This document shows positions 1-6,627 of a DNA stretch of 7,572 bases, one piece after another. The DNA is from Rhodobacter sp. (GTDB taxonomy: Bacteria > Pseudomonadota > Alphaproteobacteria > Rhodobacterales > Rhodobacteraceae): NCBI GenBank assembly GCA_013824045.1, contig PNND01000018.1, forward strand, positions 1-7,572, read 5' to 3'. How positions within the stretch are numbered: position 1 is the first letter of the stretch; every line of letters begins with the position of its first letter. The position numbers and the translations under genes are program-made. The notes under the pieces were generated by a model. It ran no database searches. It had not been told where the DNA came from and saw nothing but the letters and a program-made list of their open reading frames with translations.

Positions 1-465
1 ATCTTGCGCCCGCAACTGGGCCTGCTGTCCGACCGTGTGGCGCGCTGGGGGTCTCTTTACCGCAGGCTGGAGGCGGGCCTTGCCGACACGCCCGCGCTGC
101 GGCTGATCCCCCGCCCGGAGCACGAGGTCTATGTCGGGTCGTCCTTCCAGTTCCTGCTGCCCGACTGGCCGGCCGGGCGCATCCGCGCGCTGATCGCGCG
201 CTGCGCCGCGCGGGGGGTGGAATTGAAATGGTTCGGCGCGCCGGACCCGGTGGCCTTTACCAGCCGCTATGATCACTGGCGCTATGCCAACCCGGAACCC
301 TTGCCGCAGACGGATCGGCTTTTGGCGGGCCTGATCGACATGCGCGTGCCGCTGACCTTTACGCCCGAGGATTGTTCATTGATCGCCCGGATCATCCGGG
401 CCGAGGTGCTGGCTGTCCAGCAAAGCGGTGACGAGGCCGGGGCTGCGGTGCCTTTGGCCGACTGA
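1..465 (+). CDS. DegT/DnrJ/EryC1/StrS family PLP-dependent aminotransferase, C-terminal part (5' truncated by window edge)
   Basis: This frame is open from base 1 and ends at TGA 463-465, so the gene begins upstream; the TTG at position 4 is internal and not a real start. The visible 154 codons resemble the C-terminal small domain of DegT/DnrJ/EryC1/StrS aminotransferases. These are fold-type I PLP enzymes that commonly transaminate keto-sugars in surface polysaccharide or antibiotic sugar pathways. The resemblance lies in the segment with SRYDHWRY, followed by a Leu-Pro-x-Thr stretch and a final DMRVPLTFTPED stretch leading into a terminal helix. The catalytic lysine and most PLP contacts would lie upstream and cannot be checked. 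The tail after the last helix is short and Ala/Gly-rich. The gene converges on creA. The family call is likely; the substrate cannot be inferred. Confidence 0.72.
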   Translation: MLRPQLGLLSDRVARWGSLYRRLEAGLADTPALRLIPRPEHEVYVGSSFQFLLPDWPAGRIRALIARCAARGVELKWFGAPDPVAFTSRYDHWRYANPEPLPQTDRLLAGLIDMRVPLTFTPEDCSLIARIIRAEVLAVQQSGDEAGAAVPLAD

Positions 466-473
466 GGCCCGAA

Positions 474-544
474 GAATTTCCTGCGAAAACTCTTCTATCC
501 GGTCCTTCTGCGAAGGATCGTGATTTTTCGCAGAAAATTCTGCG
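474..544. repeat. Nested inverted repeats in the convergent intergenic region
   Basis: Two 16-bp arms, 474-489 (GAATTTCCTGCGAAAA) and 525-540 (TTTTCGCAGAAAATTC), are reverse complements at 15 of 16 positions. Between them sits a hairpin at 500-520. The right arm also overlaps a perfect 7+2+7 palindrome at 529-544 (CGCAGAA-AA-TTCTGCG). The word CTGCG or its complement CGCAG recurs several times in 71 bp. The block occupies nearly the whole gap between the stops of the aminotransferase gene and creA. This suggests a bidirectional transcription end, although a protein-binding role for the 529-544 palindrome is possible. The repeats are read directly from the sequence; the function is inferred. 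Confidence 0.75.
500..528 (+). terminator. Probable rho-independent terminator for the upstream aminotransferase gene
   Basis: Positions 500-508 pair with 512-520: eight Watson-Crick pairs and one G-T pair, around a TGC loop. Four bases further on comes a run of five T at 524-528. It lies 35 bp after the stop codon of the rightward gene. On the opposite strand the T-run after the same stem is weaker, so termination of creA by this element is less certain. Confidence 0.55.
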
Positions 545-546
545 TC

Positions 547-1020
547 TTACTGCGCCGGGGCCGATTGCCACAGCGGCACGGTGGAAATCGACATCTTGGC
601 CGATCCTTCCGTGATCTCGCGCGCATGGGCCACATAGATCAGCGTGTTGTTGGTCTCATCAAAGATGCGGGTGACCGACAGGGTCTTCAGCAGCAGCGAC
701 TGGCGTTCCGAAAAGATTTCCTCGCCCTCGGGTCCACGCCTGATATCGCCCAGCGTGATCGGCCCGGTCTGGCGGCAGGCGATGGAGGAATTCGAAGGGT
801 CCTCGAACCAGTTGCCCTGCACCAAACGGTCCAGCGTGGACCGGTCAAAATAGGCCAGATGACAGGTCACCCCCGCGACATCCGGATCGGCAAGCGCTTC
901 GATCAGGATGTCATTGCCGATCCAGTCCACCCCGACGGTCCCCACCTCTTCTGCCGGGGCGGCATGGGGGATGAGGCAGAGCGTGAACAGGGCAGCGGCA
1001 ATCAGAAGCGGGCGGGACAT
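547..1020 (-). CDS. creA: CreA family protein (secreted, periplasmic)
   Basis: This encodes 157 residues, about the length of E. coli CreA. The start is the ATG at 1018-1020, because it is preceded by GGAG eight bases away and opens directly into a signal peptide. A longer frame to 1092 would bury that peptide. Residues 1-23 form a short basic N-terminus, a hydrophobic core and an APA|EE site for signal peptidase I. The mature part follows the CreA pattern: a DWIGND stretch, then ALADPDV, then Cys53 and Cys82 (in GVTC and SIAC-RQTGP, a likely disulfide pair), then a TLIYVAHA-type strand and EGSAKMSISTVPL near the end. The family's biochemical role is not settled. Here creA stands alone, with none of the creBCD genes beside it, and is divergent from the nuo operon. 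Family assignment is firm; function remains unknown. Confidence 0.88.
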   Translation of the reverse strand: MSRPLLIAAALFTLCLIPHAAPAEEVGTVGVDWIGNDILIEALADPDVAGVTCHLAYFDRSTLDRLVQGNWFEDPSNSSIACRQTGPITLGDIRRGPEGEEIFSERQSLLLKTLSVTRIFDETNNTLIYVAHAREITEGSAKMSISTVPLWQSAPAQ

Positions 1021-1140
1021 GGCGGCTTCTCCGGTCTGGGGCGCGGTGCAGTGAAGCGTAAGCCGCCGCCTGTTACCAGCCCGGAACCGCATTTGGCGGA
1101 TCGCTTGGCGGATTCTTTCGGCGACTCAACCACCTGCTAA

Positions 1141-1156
1141 GGCACGGCTTCGTGCC
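1141..1156. repeat. Short inverted repeat GGCACG-GCTT-CGTGCC
   Basis: This is a perfect 6-bp stem with a 4-base loop, about 120 bp upstream of the creA start. It lacks a T-run on either strand, so a terminator is unlikely. It could be a hairpin in the creA leader transcript or an operator, but nothing decides between these. Confidence 0.4.
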
Positions 1157-1257
1157 GCGCCGCGGCAGAATGGATGTGTACTGTTGTATACTGGTCGCAG
1201 GGAGTTGGGCAGAATGCACGGATTGCGTTGTCGCAGCCTTGGTTTTTGCCGCCTCCA

Positions 1258-1269
1258 TTGGTTGACCAA
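1258..1269. promoter_or_regulatory. Palindrome TTGGT-TG-ACCAA overlapping the candidate nuo -35 box (possible operator)
   Basis: The two 5-bp arms are perfect reverse complements separated by TG. The position, over the best -35 candidate of the operon, is what makes it notable. No specific regulator is recognised, and a palindrome of this length can occur by chance. Confidence 0.3.
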
Positions 1270-1290
1270 GACGGGGGGGCGGGGTAAACG
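1262..1290 (+). promoter_or_regulatory. Candidate sigma-70 type promoter of the nuo operon
   Basis: TTGACC at 1262-1267 matches five of six positions of the TTGACA -35 consensus. After a 17-bp spacer, TAAACG at 1285-1290 matches only three of six of the -10 consensus. A strong TTGAC box with a poor -10 is common in Rhodobacterales. Transcription from here would begin near 1297 and leave a leader of about 60 bases before nuoA. The -35 box lies inside the palindrome TTGGT-TG-ACCAA (1258-1269), where a bound regulator could block or modulate polymerase. This is a pattern match only. Confidence 0.35.
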
Positions 1291-1357
1291 AACCCCAAGA
1301 GATCAAGCAGCCCATCCGAGGCCGCAGCTCGCCAGTCGCCAGCCGAAGGAGCACCTC

Positions 1358-1723
1358 GTGGACCCACTTCTCCGAGAGTATCTTCCAATTCTCATTTTGC
1401 TGGCCGTGGCCATCGGTCTGGGCCTTGTCCTGTTGCTGGCAGCAGCGGTGATCGCGGTGCGCAATCCCGATCCGGAAAAGGTGTCGGCCTACGAATGCGG
1501 CTTCAACGCCTTTGACGACGCGCGCATGAAATTCGACGTGCGCTTCTATCTCGTCTCGATCCTGTTCATCATCTTCGATCTGGAAGTGGCCTTCCTCTTT
1601 CCCTGGGCCGTGGCCTTTGGCGAAATGAGCATGACGGGCTTCTGGTCGATGATCGTATTCCTCGCCGTGCTGACCGTCGGCTTTGCCTATGAATGGAAAA
1701 AGGGAGCCCTGGAATGGGAGTGA
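1358..1723 (+). CDS. nuoA: NADH-quinone oxidoreductase subunit A (complex I, NuoA/Nqo7/ND3)
   Basis: This small membrane subunit of proton-pumping complex I sits at the junction of the membrane arm and the quinone module. It has 121 residues, the length of Paracoccus Nqo7. I chose GTG 1358-1360 as start because AAGGAG lies six bases upstream and the protein then begins just before the first membrane helix; an in-frame ATG at 1184 would add 58 unrelated residues. Three hydrophobic helices are visible, at about residues 9-34, 62-85 and 92-110. The loop after helix 1 carries the conserved KVSAYECGF motif with Cys47, the position of the ND3 loop cysteine, followed by the [12 protein letters not shown] and [11 protein letters not shown] signatures with Asp74 and Glu76. 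It is the first gene of the operon, and its end overlaps nuoB by 10 bp. Confidence 0.96.
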   Translation: MDPLLREYLPILILLAVAIGLGLVLLLAAAVIAVRNPDPEKVSAYECGFNAFDDARMKFDVRFYLVSILFIIFDLEVAFLFPWAVAFGEMSMTGFWSMIVFLAVLTVGFAYEWKKGALEWE

Positions 1724-2247
1724 GCACATCGCCCAACCAAGCAGGCGGCGACCATGAGGTTGCCGTCAAGGCGCTCAACCGTGAACTGCAGGACAAGGGG
1801 TTCTTGCTGACCTCGACCGAGGACATCATCAACTGGGCGCGGATCGGGTCCCTGCACTGGATGACCTTCGGTCTCGCCTGCTGCGCGGTCGAGATGATGC
1901 ACACCTCCATGCCGCGCTATGATCTGGAACGCTTCGGGACAGCGCCGCGCGCCAGCCCGCGCCAGTCGGACCTGATGATCGTGGCAGGCACGCTGACCAA
2001 CAAGATGGCCCCGGCCCTGCGCAAGGTCTATGACCAGATGCCAGAGCCCCGCTATGTGATCAGCATGGGGTCCTGCGCGAATGGCGGGGGATACTACCAC
2101 TATTCCTATTCCGTGGTTCGCGGCTGCGACCGGATCGTCCCGGTCGATATCTACGTTCCCGGCTGCCCGCCCACGGCCGAAGCCCTGCTTTACGGCATCC
2201 TGCAGTTGCAGCGGAAGATTCGCCGCACCGGCACCATCACCCGTTGA
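1714..2247 (+). CDS. nuoB: NADH-quinone oxidoreductase subunit B (complex I, NuoB/Nqo6/PSST), carries [4Fe-4S] cluster N2
   Basis: This 177-residue Q-module subunit holds the terminal iron-sulfur cluster N2, which passes electrons to quinone. The four N2 ligands are present: the tandem Cys56-Cys57 in [11 protein letters not shown], Cys121 in [10 protein letters not shown], and Cys151 in [11 protein letters not shown]. The quinone-pocket segment [21 protein letters not shown] is intact. The start is ATG 1714, with GGAG at 1703-1706 seven bases upstream; it lies inside the last codons of nuoA, so the two are probably translationally coupled. An in-frame ATG at 1693 lies deeper in nuoA and adds seven unconserved residues. 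Length fits the alphaproteobacterial family (about 174-177). The first 20 residues are the only variable part. Nothing appears damaged. Confidence 0.97.
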   Translation: MGVSTSPNQAGGDHEVAVKALNRELQDKGFLLTSTEDIINWARIGSLHWMTFGLACCAVEMMHTSMPRYDLERFGTAPRASPRQSDLMIVAGTLTNKMAPALRKVYDQMPEPRYVISMGSCANGGGYYHYSYSVVRGCDRIVPVDIYVPGCPPTAEALLYGILQLQRKIRRTGTITR

Positions 2248-2256
2248 GGAAACAGC

Positions 2257-2856
2257 ATGTCCGAAGCCTTGCACGAACTGGCCGCGCACATCGCCTTCAA
2301 ACAGCCGGACGCAGTGCTCTCCAGCGTGGTGGCGCATGGTGAACTGACGCTGCATGTCGCGCCCGAACGGCTTGAGCCATTGGTGGAATTCCTGCGCACA
2401 GACAGTGCCTGTCGGTTCACCAGCCTTGTCGATATCACCGCAGTCGATCACCCGGAGCGCGCGGAACGCTTCGATCTCGTCTATCACTTCCTGTCGATGT
2501 ACCAGAACCAGCGCATCCGGCTGAAGATGGCCATCGATGCAGAGCAAATGGTGCCTTCGCTGACCGGGGTGCATCCTTCCGCCAACTGGTTTGAACGGGA
2601 AGTGTTCGACATGTTCGGCATCCTGTTCTCCAACCATCCCGACCTGCGCCGCATCCTGACGGATTATGGCTTCCGTGGCTTTCCGCTGCGCAAGGATTTT
2701 CCGACCACCGGCTATACCGAGGTCCGCTATGACGAGGCGCAAAAGCGCGTGGTCTATGAGCCGGTCAAACTGGTGCAGGAATATCGCCAGTTCGATTTCA
2801 TGTCACCTTGGGAAGGCGCCGAATACATCCTTCCCGGCGATGAGAAGAAGGGCTGA
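2257..2856 (+). CDS. nuoC: NADH-quinone oxidoreductase subunit C (complex I, NuoC/Nqo5, 30 kDa subunit)
   Basis: This 199-residue peripheral Q-module subunit binds no cofactor and helps assemble NuoB and NuoD. The family signature spans residues 113-134, with [18 protein letters not shown] and then DYGF-G-PLRKDFP up to residue 149. Separate NuoC and NuoD proteins are usual in alphaproteobacteria, unlike the fused NuoCD of enterobacteria. Start ATG 2257 follows GAGGA at 2246-2250, which overlaps the nuoB stop. The C-terminal part ends in [19 protein letters not shown], as expected. Usually nuoD would follow directly; here a sulfotransferase gene starts three bases after the stop. Confidence 0.96.
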   Translation: MSEALHELAAHIAFKQPDAVLSSVVAHGELTLHVAPERLEPLVEFLRTDSACRFTSLVDITAVDHPERAERFDLVYHFLSMYQNQRIRLKMAIDAEQMVPSLTGVHPSANWFEREVFDMFGILFSNHPDLRRILTDYGFRGFPLRKDFPTTGYTEVRYDEAQKRVVYEPVKLVQEYRQFDFMSPWEGAEYILPGDEKKG

Positions 2857-2859
2857 CCT

Positions 2860-3741
2860 GTGGCGCAAGAGCCGACATTTCTGATCTGCACGGGTGCGAC
2901 GAAGGCAGGCACGTCCTGGCTTTATCGCTACCTGCAGGGGCATCCGGACTGTCACCTGCGCGCCATCAAGGAACTGCATTTCTTCAACAGCATCGATGCA
3001 GGCACCCTGCGCCAATGGCGCAATCGCGAAGAGATGCGCCTGCTGCGGGCCCGCGCCCGGCAAGCCGAAGGCGATGACAGCCCGCAAACCACGCGGCTTA
3101 TCCGTGATCTTGCCGATTGGGTGGCGGTGCTGGCACAGGGGCCGCGTGCTTTCGCGGCCTATCAGGATTACCTGACCGCCGGGCGCGGCACCCGGCATCT
3201 GGTGGCCGATATCACCCCCGCCTATGCCATGCTGTCCGAGGCGCGGCTGCGCAGCATGGCCGGAATGGCGGCGGATGTGCGGTTTCTCTATCTTTTGCGC
3301 GATCCGGTGTCGCGGCTTTGGTCGCAGGCGCGGATGCTGGGCCGGCGTCGTGCCGATGATCCGGCACAGTATCCGGAGCGGTCGGTCGAGGTGATGACAG
3401 CCATGCTCGACAGCATCGAAAGCGGCGCCAAGGACCGTGAGGATTACGCAGGCGCCATTTCCCGCCTGACCGCCGCCGTCGCGCCCGATCGTTTGCTGAT
3501 CCTGTTGCAGGATGAGTTGATGTCGATCCCGGGTATTGCCCGGTTGTGCCGGTTTCTGGGGATCGCCGACCACCCGGCGGATCTCACGCGCCGCGAACAT
3601 GAAGGGCTGCCGCTTGATCTGCCGCAGCCTCTGCTTGCCCGCGCGCGGGTGGCATTGCGTCCGCAATATGAATGCGCCGCCAGGCTTTTCCCAGATCTTC
3701 CGGCAAGCTGGCGCCAGAACATGACAGAGGTTCACGGATGA
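2860..3741 (+). CDS. PAPS-dependent sulfotransferase family protein, between nuoC and nuoD
   Basis: The gene encodes 293 residues, a normal length for soluble bacterial sulfotransferases, which transfer sulfate from PAPS to a hydroxyl or amine. The 5'-phosphosulfate loop is seen at residues 11-21 ([11 protein letters not shown], with Lys15, Thr18 and Ser19). KELHFF is at 37-42, DITPAY at 117-122, and the 3'-phosphate motif RDPVSR at 147-152 follows a hydrophobic strand. There is no signal peptide or membrane helix, so it should be cytoplasmic. Start GTG 2860 is preceded by an AGAAGGG-type ribosome site seven bases away and lies three bases after the nuoC stop. The stop overlaps the nuoD start as ATGA. 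It is therefore cotranscribed with complex I, though it has no known place in the enzyme. Arginine codons include many CGG, while nuoD mostly uses CGC, a mild hint of a separate origin. The acceptor is unknown. Confidence 0.88.
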   Translation: MAQEPTFLICTGATKAGTSWLYRYLQGHPDCHLRAIKELHFFNSIDAGTLRQWRNREEMRLLRARARQAEGDDSPQTTRLIRDLADWVAVLAQGPRAFAAYQDYLTAGRGTRHLVADITPAYAMLSEARLRSMAGMAADVRFLYLLRDPVSRLWSQARMLGRRRADDPAQYPERSVEVMTAMLDSIESGAKDREDYAGAISRLTAAVAPDRLLILLQDELMSIPGIARLCRFLGIADHPADLTRREHEGLPLDLPQPLLARARVALRPQYECAARLFPDLPASWRQNMTEVHG

Positions 3742-4949
3742 TGGACGGTGCTTTCGACGACGCCCTGACGGGCGAGCAGAAAATCCGCAACTTCAACATC
3801 AACTTCGGGCCTCAGCACCCGGCCGCCCACGGCGTGTTGCGCCTTGTGCTGGAACTGGACGGCGAGATCGTCGAACGCTGCGATCCGCATATCGGCCTCT
3901 TGCATCGCGGCACCGAAAAGCTGATGGAAAGCCGGACCTATTTGCAGAACCTGCCTTACTTTGACCGGCTGGATTACGTGGCCCCGATGAATCAGGAACA
4001 TGCCTGGTGTCTGGCCATCGAAAAGCTGACCGGTACGAAAGTGCCGCGCCGCGCCAGCCTGATCCGCGTGCTGTTTTCCGAAATCGGCCGCGTGCTGAAC
4101 CACCTCCTGAACGTCACCACACAGGCGATGGACGTGGGCGCGCTGACCCCGCCGCTCTGGGGGTTCGAGGAACGTGAACAGCTGATGGTCTTCTACGAAC
4201 GCGCCTGCGGTGCGCGCCTCCATGCGGCCTATTTCCGCCCCGGTGGCGTGCATGTGGACCTGACCCCGTCGCTTCTGGATGATATCGACGCTTGGGCCGA
4301 CAAGTTCCCCAAGGTGCTGGACGATATCGACACGCTGCTTACGGAAAACCGCATCTTCAAGCAGCGCAATGCCGATATCGGGATCGTCACCGAGGATGAC
4401 ATCCAGAAATGGGGTTATTCCGGCGTGATGGTGCGCGGGTCGGGCCTTGCATGGGACCTGCGCCGCAGCCAGCCCTACGAATGCTATGACGAGTTCGACT
4501 TCAAGATCCCCGTGGGCAAGAACGGCGACTGTTATGATCGCTACCTCTGCCGCATGGCCGAGATGCGCGAGTCCACCTCGATCATCCGGCAGGCAATTGC
4601 CAAGCTGCGCGTGGAAAAGGGCGACGTTCTGGCGCGCGGCAAGATCACGCCGCCCAAGCGGGCCGAGATGAAAACCTCCATGGAGGCGCTCATCCATCAC
4701 TTCAAGCTTTATACAGAAGGCTTCCACGTTCCGGCAGGCGAGGTTTACGCCTGTGTCGAAGCGCCCAAGGGCGAGTTCGGCGTCTATCTGGTGGCCGACG
4801 GCACCAACAAACCCTATCGCGCCAAGATCCGCGCGCCGGGATATCTGCACCTGCAATCCATGGATTACATCTGCAAGGGCCACCAGCTTGCCGATGTATC
4901 CGCCATCATCGGCACGATGGATGTCGTGTTCGGGGAGATCGACCGCTAA
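3738..4949 (+). CDS. nuoD: NADH-quinone oxidoreductase subunit D (complex I, NuoD/Nqo4, 49 kDa subunit)
   Basis: This Q-module subunit forms the quinone-binding pocket together with NuoB. It has 403 residues, against 412 in Paracoccus Nqo4, the difference being in the variable N-terminus. The signature [12 protein letters not shown] (24-35) holds His31, and the DRLDY stretch ends in Tyr80; these correspond to the quinone headgroup His and Tyr (His38 and Tyr87 of Thermus Nqo4). Other landmarks are [23 protein letters not shown], and the near C-terminal [24 protein letters not shown] region. ATG 3738 was chosen because GAGG lies seven bases upstream and it overlaps the sulfotransferase stop as ATGA. 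The next codon, 3741, is also ATG and cannot be excluded. A longer frame from 3672 lies wholly inside the sulfotransferase gene. The TAA stop shares its last A with the nuoE start. Confidence 0.97.
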   Translation: MMDGAFDDALTGEQKIRNFNINFGPQHPAAHGVLRLVLELDGEIVERCDPHIGLLHRGTEKLMESRTYLQNLPYFDRLDYVAPMNQEHAWCLAIEKLTGTKVPRRASLIRVLFSEIGRVLNHLLNVTTQAMDVGALTPPLWGFEEREQLMVFYERACGARLHAAYFRPGGVHVDLTPSLLDDIDAWADKFPKVLDDIDTLLTENRIFKQRNADIGIVTEDDIQKWGYSGVMVRGSGLAWDLRRSQPYECYDEFDFKIPVGKNGDCYDRYLCRMAEMRESTSIIRQAIAKLRVEKGDVLARGKITPPKRAEMKTSMEALIHHFKLYTEGFHVPAGEVYACVEAPKGEFGVYLVADGTNKPYRAKIRAPGYLHLQSMDYICKGHQLADVSAIIGTMDVVFGEIDR

Positions 4950-5785
4950 TGCTCCGCCGCCTGCACCCTGTCCAACCGGACTCTTTCGCCTTTACCGCCG
5001 CCAATCTGGAATGGGCGAAGGGGCAGATTTCCAAATACCCCGAAGGCCGTCAGGCTTCGGCCATCATCCCGCTGTTGTGGCGCGCGCAGGAACAGGAAGG
5101 CTGGCTTACGCGCAAGGCGATTGAAACCGTCGCCGATATGCTGGGCATGGCTTATATCCGCGCGCTGGAAGTGGCGACCTTCTACTTCATGTTCCAGCTG
5201 CAACCCGTGGGCTCCATCGCCCATGTGCAGATCTGCGGCACCACCACCTGCATGATCTGCGGGGCGGAAGACCTGATCAAGGTTTGCAAGGAACTGATCG
5301 CCCCCGCGCCCCACACCCTGTCAAAGGACGGGAAGTTCAGCTGGGAAGAGGTGGAATGCATGGGCGCCTGCGCCAACGCCCCGATGGCCCAGATTGGCAA
5401 GGACTATTACGAAGACCTGACCCCCGAAAAGCTGCGCGATCTGATCGCGCGCTTTTCCAAGGGCGAGGTTCCGGTGCCCGGCCCGCAGAACGGTCGCTAT
5501 GCGGCAGAACCGCTGTCGGGCCTGACCACGCTGAAGGATTTCGAATCCGGCAAGAAGCAATACAATGCCTCCGCCCAACTGGCGGTGGACATCGGCGATA
5601 CGGTCAAGCGGATCGACGGCACCGAAGTGCCGATCCTGACGCCGTGGCTGGGTAAGGCGGCCACATCTGCTGCGCCCAAGAAGCCCGCCGCAAAGAAGAC
5701 AGCTGCGCCCAAGGTGGAAACCACCGCGGATGCACCCGCCAAGGCCCCACGCGCAAGCCGCGCAAAGAAGACGGAAGAAGAGTGA
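4949..5785 (+). CDS. nuoE: NADH-quinone oxidoreductase subunit E (complex I, NuoE/Nqo2, 24 kDa subunit) with Lys/Ala/Pro-rich C-terminal tail
   Basis: This N-module subunit carries the [2Fe-2S] cluster N1a near the FMN of NuoF. All four ligands are present: Cys96 and Cys101 in [12 protein letters not shown], and Cys137 and Cys141 in [11 protein letters not shown]. The thioredoxin-like core is preceded by the helical region with [15 protein letters not shown] and EVATFYFMF. The protein is 278 residues, longer than Paracoccus Nqo2 (about 239). The excess is a low-complexity tail from about residue 235 to the end, rich in Ala, Lys and Pro, and histone H1-like in composition. Some Rhodobacter NuoE proteins are longer still and carry a helix-hairpin-helix-like domain after such a linker; here that domain is in the next gene. 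Start ATG 4949 overlaps the nuoD TAA by one base (TAATG), implying reinitiation. A Lys/Ala/Pro tail is likely disordered. Confidence 0.95.
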   Translation: MLRRLHPVQPDSFAFTAANLEWAKGQISKYPEGRQASAIIPLLWRAQEQEGWLTRKAIETVADMLGMAYIRALEVATFYFMFQLQPVGSIAHVQICGTTTCMICGAEDLIKVCKELIAPAPHTLSKDGKFSWEEVECMGACANAPMAQIGKDYYEDLTPEKLRDLIARFSKGEVPVPGPQNGRYAAEPLSGLTTLKDFESGKKQYNASAQLAVDIGDTVKRIDGTEVPILTPWLGKAATSAAPKKPAAKKTAAPKVETTADAPAKAPRASRAKKTEEE

Positions 5786-5800
5786 CGGAAACCGAGGGAA

Positions 5801-5819
5801 GGGGCGCTTCTGACGCCCC
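5801..5819 (+). other. Stem-loop in the nuoE to helix-hairpin-helix gene spacer
   Basis: GGGGCG (5801-5806) pairs with CGCCCC (5814-5819) around a seven-base loop. The spacer of 52 bp is the longest gap inside the operon. The stem is followed by GAAAACAGGG rather than a T-run, so it is not a standard terminator. It may act as an RNA processing or stability hairpin that sets the levels of upstream and downstream cistrons. The stem is seen directly; the role is inferred. Confidence 0.5.
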
Positions 5820-5837
5820 GAAAACAGGGATACGCGC

Positions 5838-6620
5838 ATGAAACGAGTCGACAATTTGAATGCCCCTTCGCTGTACGGCTGGATATTCGCAGCCGTTGCC
5901 GGGGTCTTGGCCTTTCTCGTTGCAAAGGTGGTAGGCGGGTTTGATTACACGACCTCCGGCTTTTTTGCAGCCGTGATCACCGGTCTGGCCGGTCTGATCA
6001 TCGGCATGCCCTGGGGTGCGTCTGACCGCATCCCGAAACCCGAAGTAGAGGCTGAGGGCAGCCATACCGCCGCCGCTGCTGCCGCCTCGGCTCCGGTCGC
6101 GGCGCCTGTCGCGCCGATGGCCGAAGCCGCGCCGCTGATGGCCGCGCCGATGGTCTCGTCGGCGATTGTCGCTGAACCGGTCGCCCCCGCTGCAGTGAAA
6201 GCACCTGCCGCCGCCTCGGCCCCCAAGGCCGAGGTAAAGCCCAAGGCCGCCGCTGCCCCCAAGGCAGAAGCAAAGCCCAAGGCCGCCGCGAAACCCAAGG
6301 CCGAACCCGCGCCCGTCGCCGCCGCTCCGGCAGGCGGCAGCAAGCCCAAGGCGCTCAAGGCCGCGCGCAAGGGCGTTGCCGATGACCTGAAGGTCATCGA
6401 AGGCATCGGCCCGGCCATGGAAAAACTGCTGAATGAAGGTGGCATCTTCCACATCGACCAGATCGCCGCTTGGGGCCCGGCCGAGGTGGAATGGATGGAT
6501 GGCAACCTGAAAGGCTTCAAGGGCCGCGTCACCCGCGACAAATGGGTGGCTCAGGCCAAACTGATCGGCGAGGTGGGGCTGGAGGAATTCCTCCGCCGCG
6601 CCAAGACGAACGATTACTGA
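5838..6620 (+). CDS. Complex I operon accessory protein: two membrane helices, Ala/Lys/Pro linker, helix-hairpin-helix-like C-terminal domain
   Basis: The protein has 260 residues in three parts. Residues 11-32 and 41-58 are two hydrophobic helices. Residues 62-178 are a low-complexity linker rich in Ala, Pro and Lys, containing a 12-residue repeat at 129-156. Residues 182-255 form a compact domain opening with DDLKVIEGIGP, with FHIDQIAAWG and NLKGFKGRVTRDKWVAQAK following. The IEGIGP turn is a helix-hairpin-helix-like signature. The same type of domain is known at the C-terminus of some Rhodobacterales NuoE proteins and of ribosomal protein L21 fusions, where its role is not established. Start ATG 5838 has AGGGA seven bases upstream. 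Lying between nuoE and nuoF, it may be an assembly or tethering factor for the peripheral arm; that is inference. Despite the hairpin motif, DNA binding is not shown. Confidence 0.85.
   Translation: MKRVDNLNAPSLYGWIFAAVAGVLAFLVAKVVGGFDYTTSGFFAAVITGLAGLIIGMPWGASDRIPKPEVEAEGSHTAAAAAASAPVAAPVAPMAEAAPLMAAPMVSSAIVAEPVAPAAVKAPAAASAPKAEVKPKAAAAPKAEAKPKAAAKPKAEPAPVAAAPAGGSKPKALKAARKGVADDLKVIEGIGPAMEKLLNEGGIFHIDQIAAWGPAEVEWMDGNLKGFKGRVTRDKWVAQAKLIGEVGLEEFLRRAKTNDY
6222..6305 (+). repeat. In-frame 36-bp tandem repeat (2.3 copies) coding a 12-residue Pro-Lys-Ala unit
   Basis: Two successive 36-bp units at 6222-6257 and 6258-6293, plus a 12-bp partial unit to 6305, encode PKAEVKPKAAAA, PKAEAKPKAAAK and PKAE. 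The DNA units are similar but diverged at third positions. This is a coding low-complexity repeat in the linker of the accessory protein, of the kind that changes length by slippage or recombination. Confidence 0.8.
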
Positions 6621-6627
6621 GGCGGGG

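Larger units (their letters stand above)
1021..1357. other. Divergent intergenic region between creA and nuoA
   Basis: No convincing gene is visible in this stretch of about 340 bp. One frame runs through part of it into nuoA, but its predicted residues look like random Arg-rich translation and match nothing in NuoA. The region must supply the promoters of creA (leftward) and of the nuo operon (rightward). Structures seen are a 6-bp-stem hairpin at 1141-1156, a 12-bp palindrome at 1258-1269 overlapping a candidate -35 box, a 5-bp-stem hairpin at 1281-1296, and the nuoA ribosome binding site at 1346-1351. I saw no tRNA, and no TTGAT-N4-ATCAA FNR-type site. Confidence 0.7.

Noticed and set aside
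520..1140. Plus-strand open frame opposite creA
   Set aside because: The minus-strand frame has a signal peptide, ribosome site and CreA motifs; the plus-strand product is Arg/Gly-rich and unrecognisable.
1187..1192. TATACT as a -10 box for the nuo operon
   Set aside because: It matches five of six -10 positions but has no acceptable -35 box 16-18 bp upstream, and would leave a leader of about 160 bases; kept only as a remote alternative.
1184..1357. Upstream extension of nuoA from an ATG at 1184
   Set aside because: The extra 58 residues are Arg-rich and unlike any NuoA N-terminus, whereas GTG 1358 has a well-placed AAGGAG and gives the family length of 121.
1687..2742. Minus-strand open frame (351 codons) opposite nuoB and nuoC
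   Set aside because: It is antisense to two conserved complex I genes, with no motif of its own.
2860..3741. Sulfotransferase gene as part of a mobile element
   Set aside because: No transposase, terminal inverted repeats or target-site duplication are visible at either junction; the ends are a 3-bp gap and a 4-bp gene overlap.
3732..4883. Long open frame (383 codons) on the minus strand opposite nuoD
   Set aside because: It is a mirror of the strongly biased GC-rich codons of nuoD; the predicted protein is His/Gly/Ala-rich with no recognisable domain, while nuoD on the plus strand is unmistakable.
5801..5819. Intrinsic terminator after nuoE
   Set aside because: The stem is not followed by a T-run and lies inside an operon whose next genes, including nuoF, need read-through.
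6222..6305. Possible CRISPR-like or non-coding repeat
   Set aside because: The units are contiguous without spacers, keep the reading frame and encode a Pro/Lys/Ala linker.
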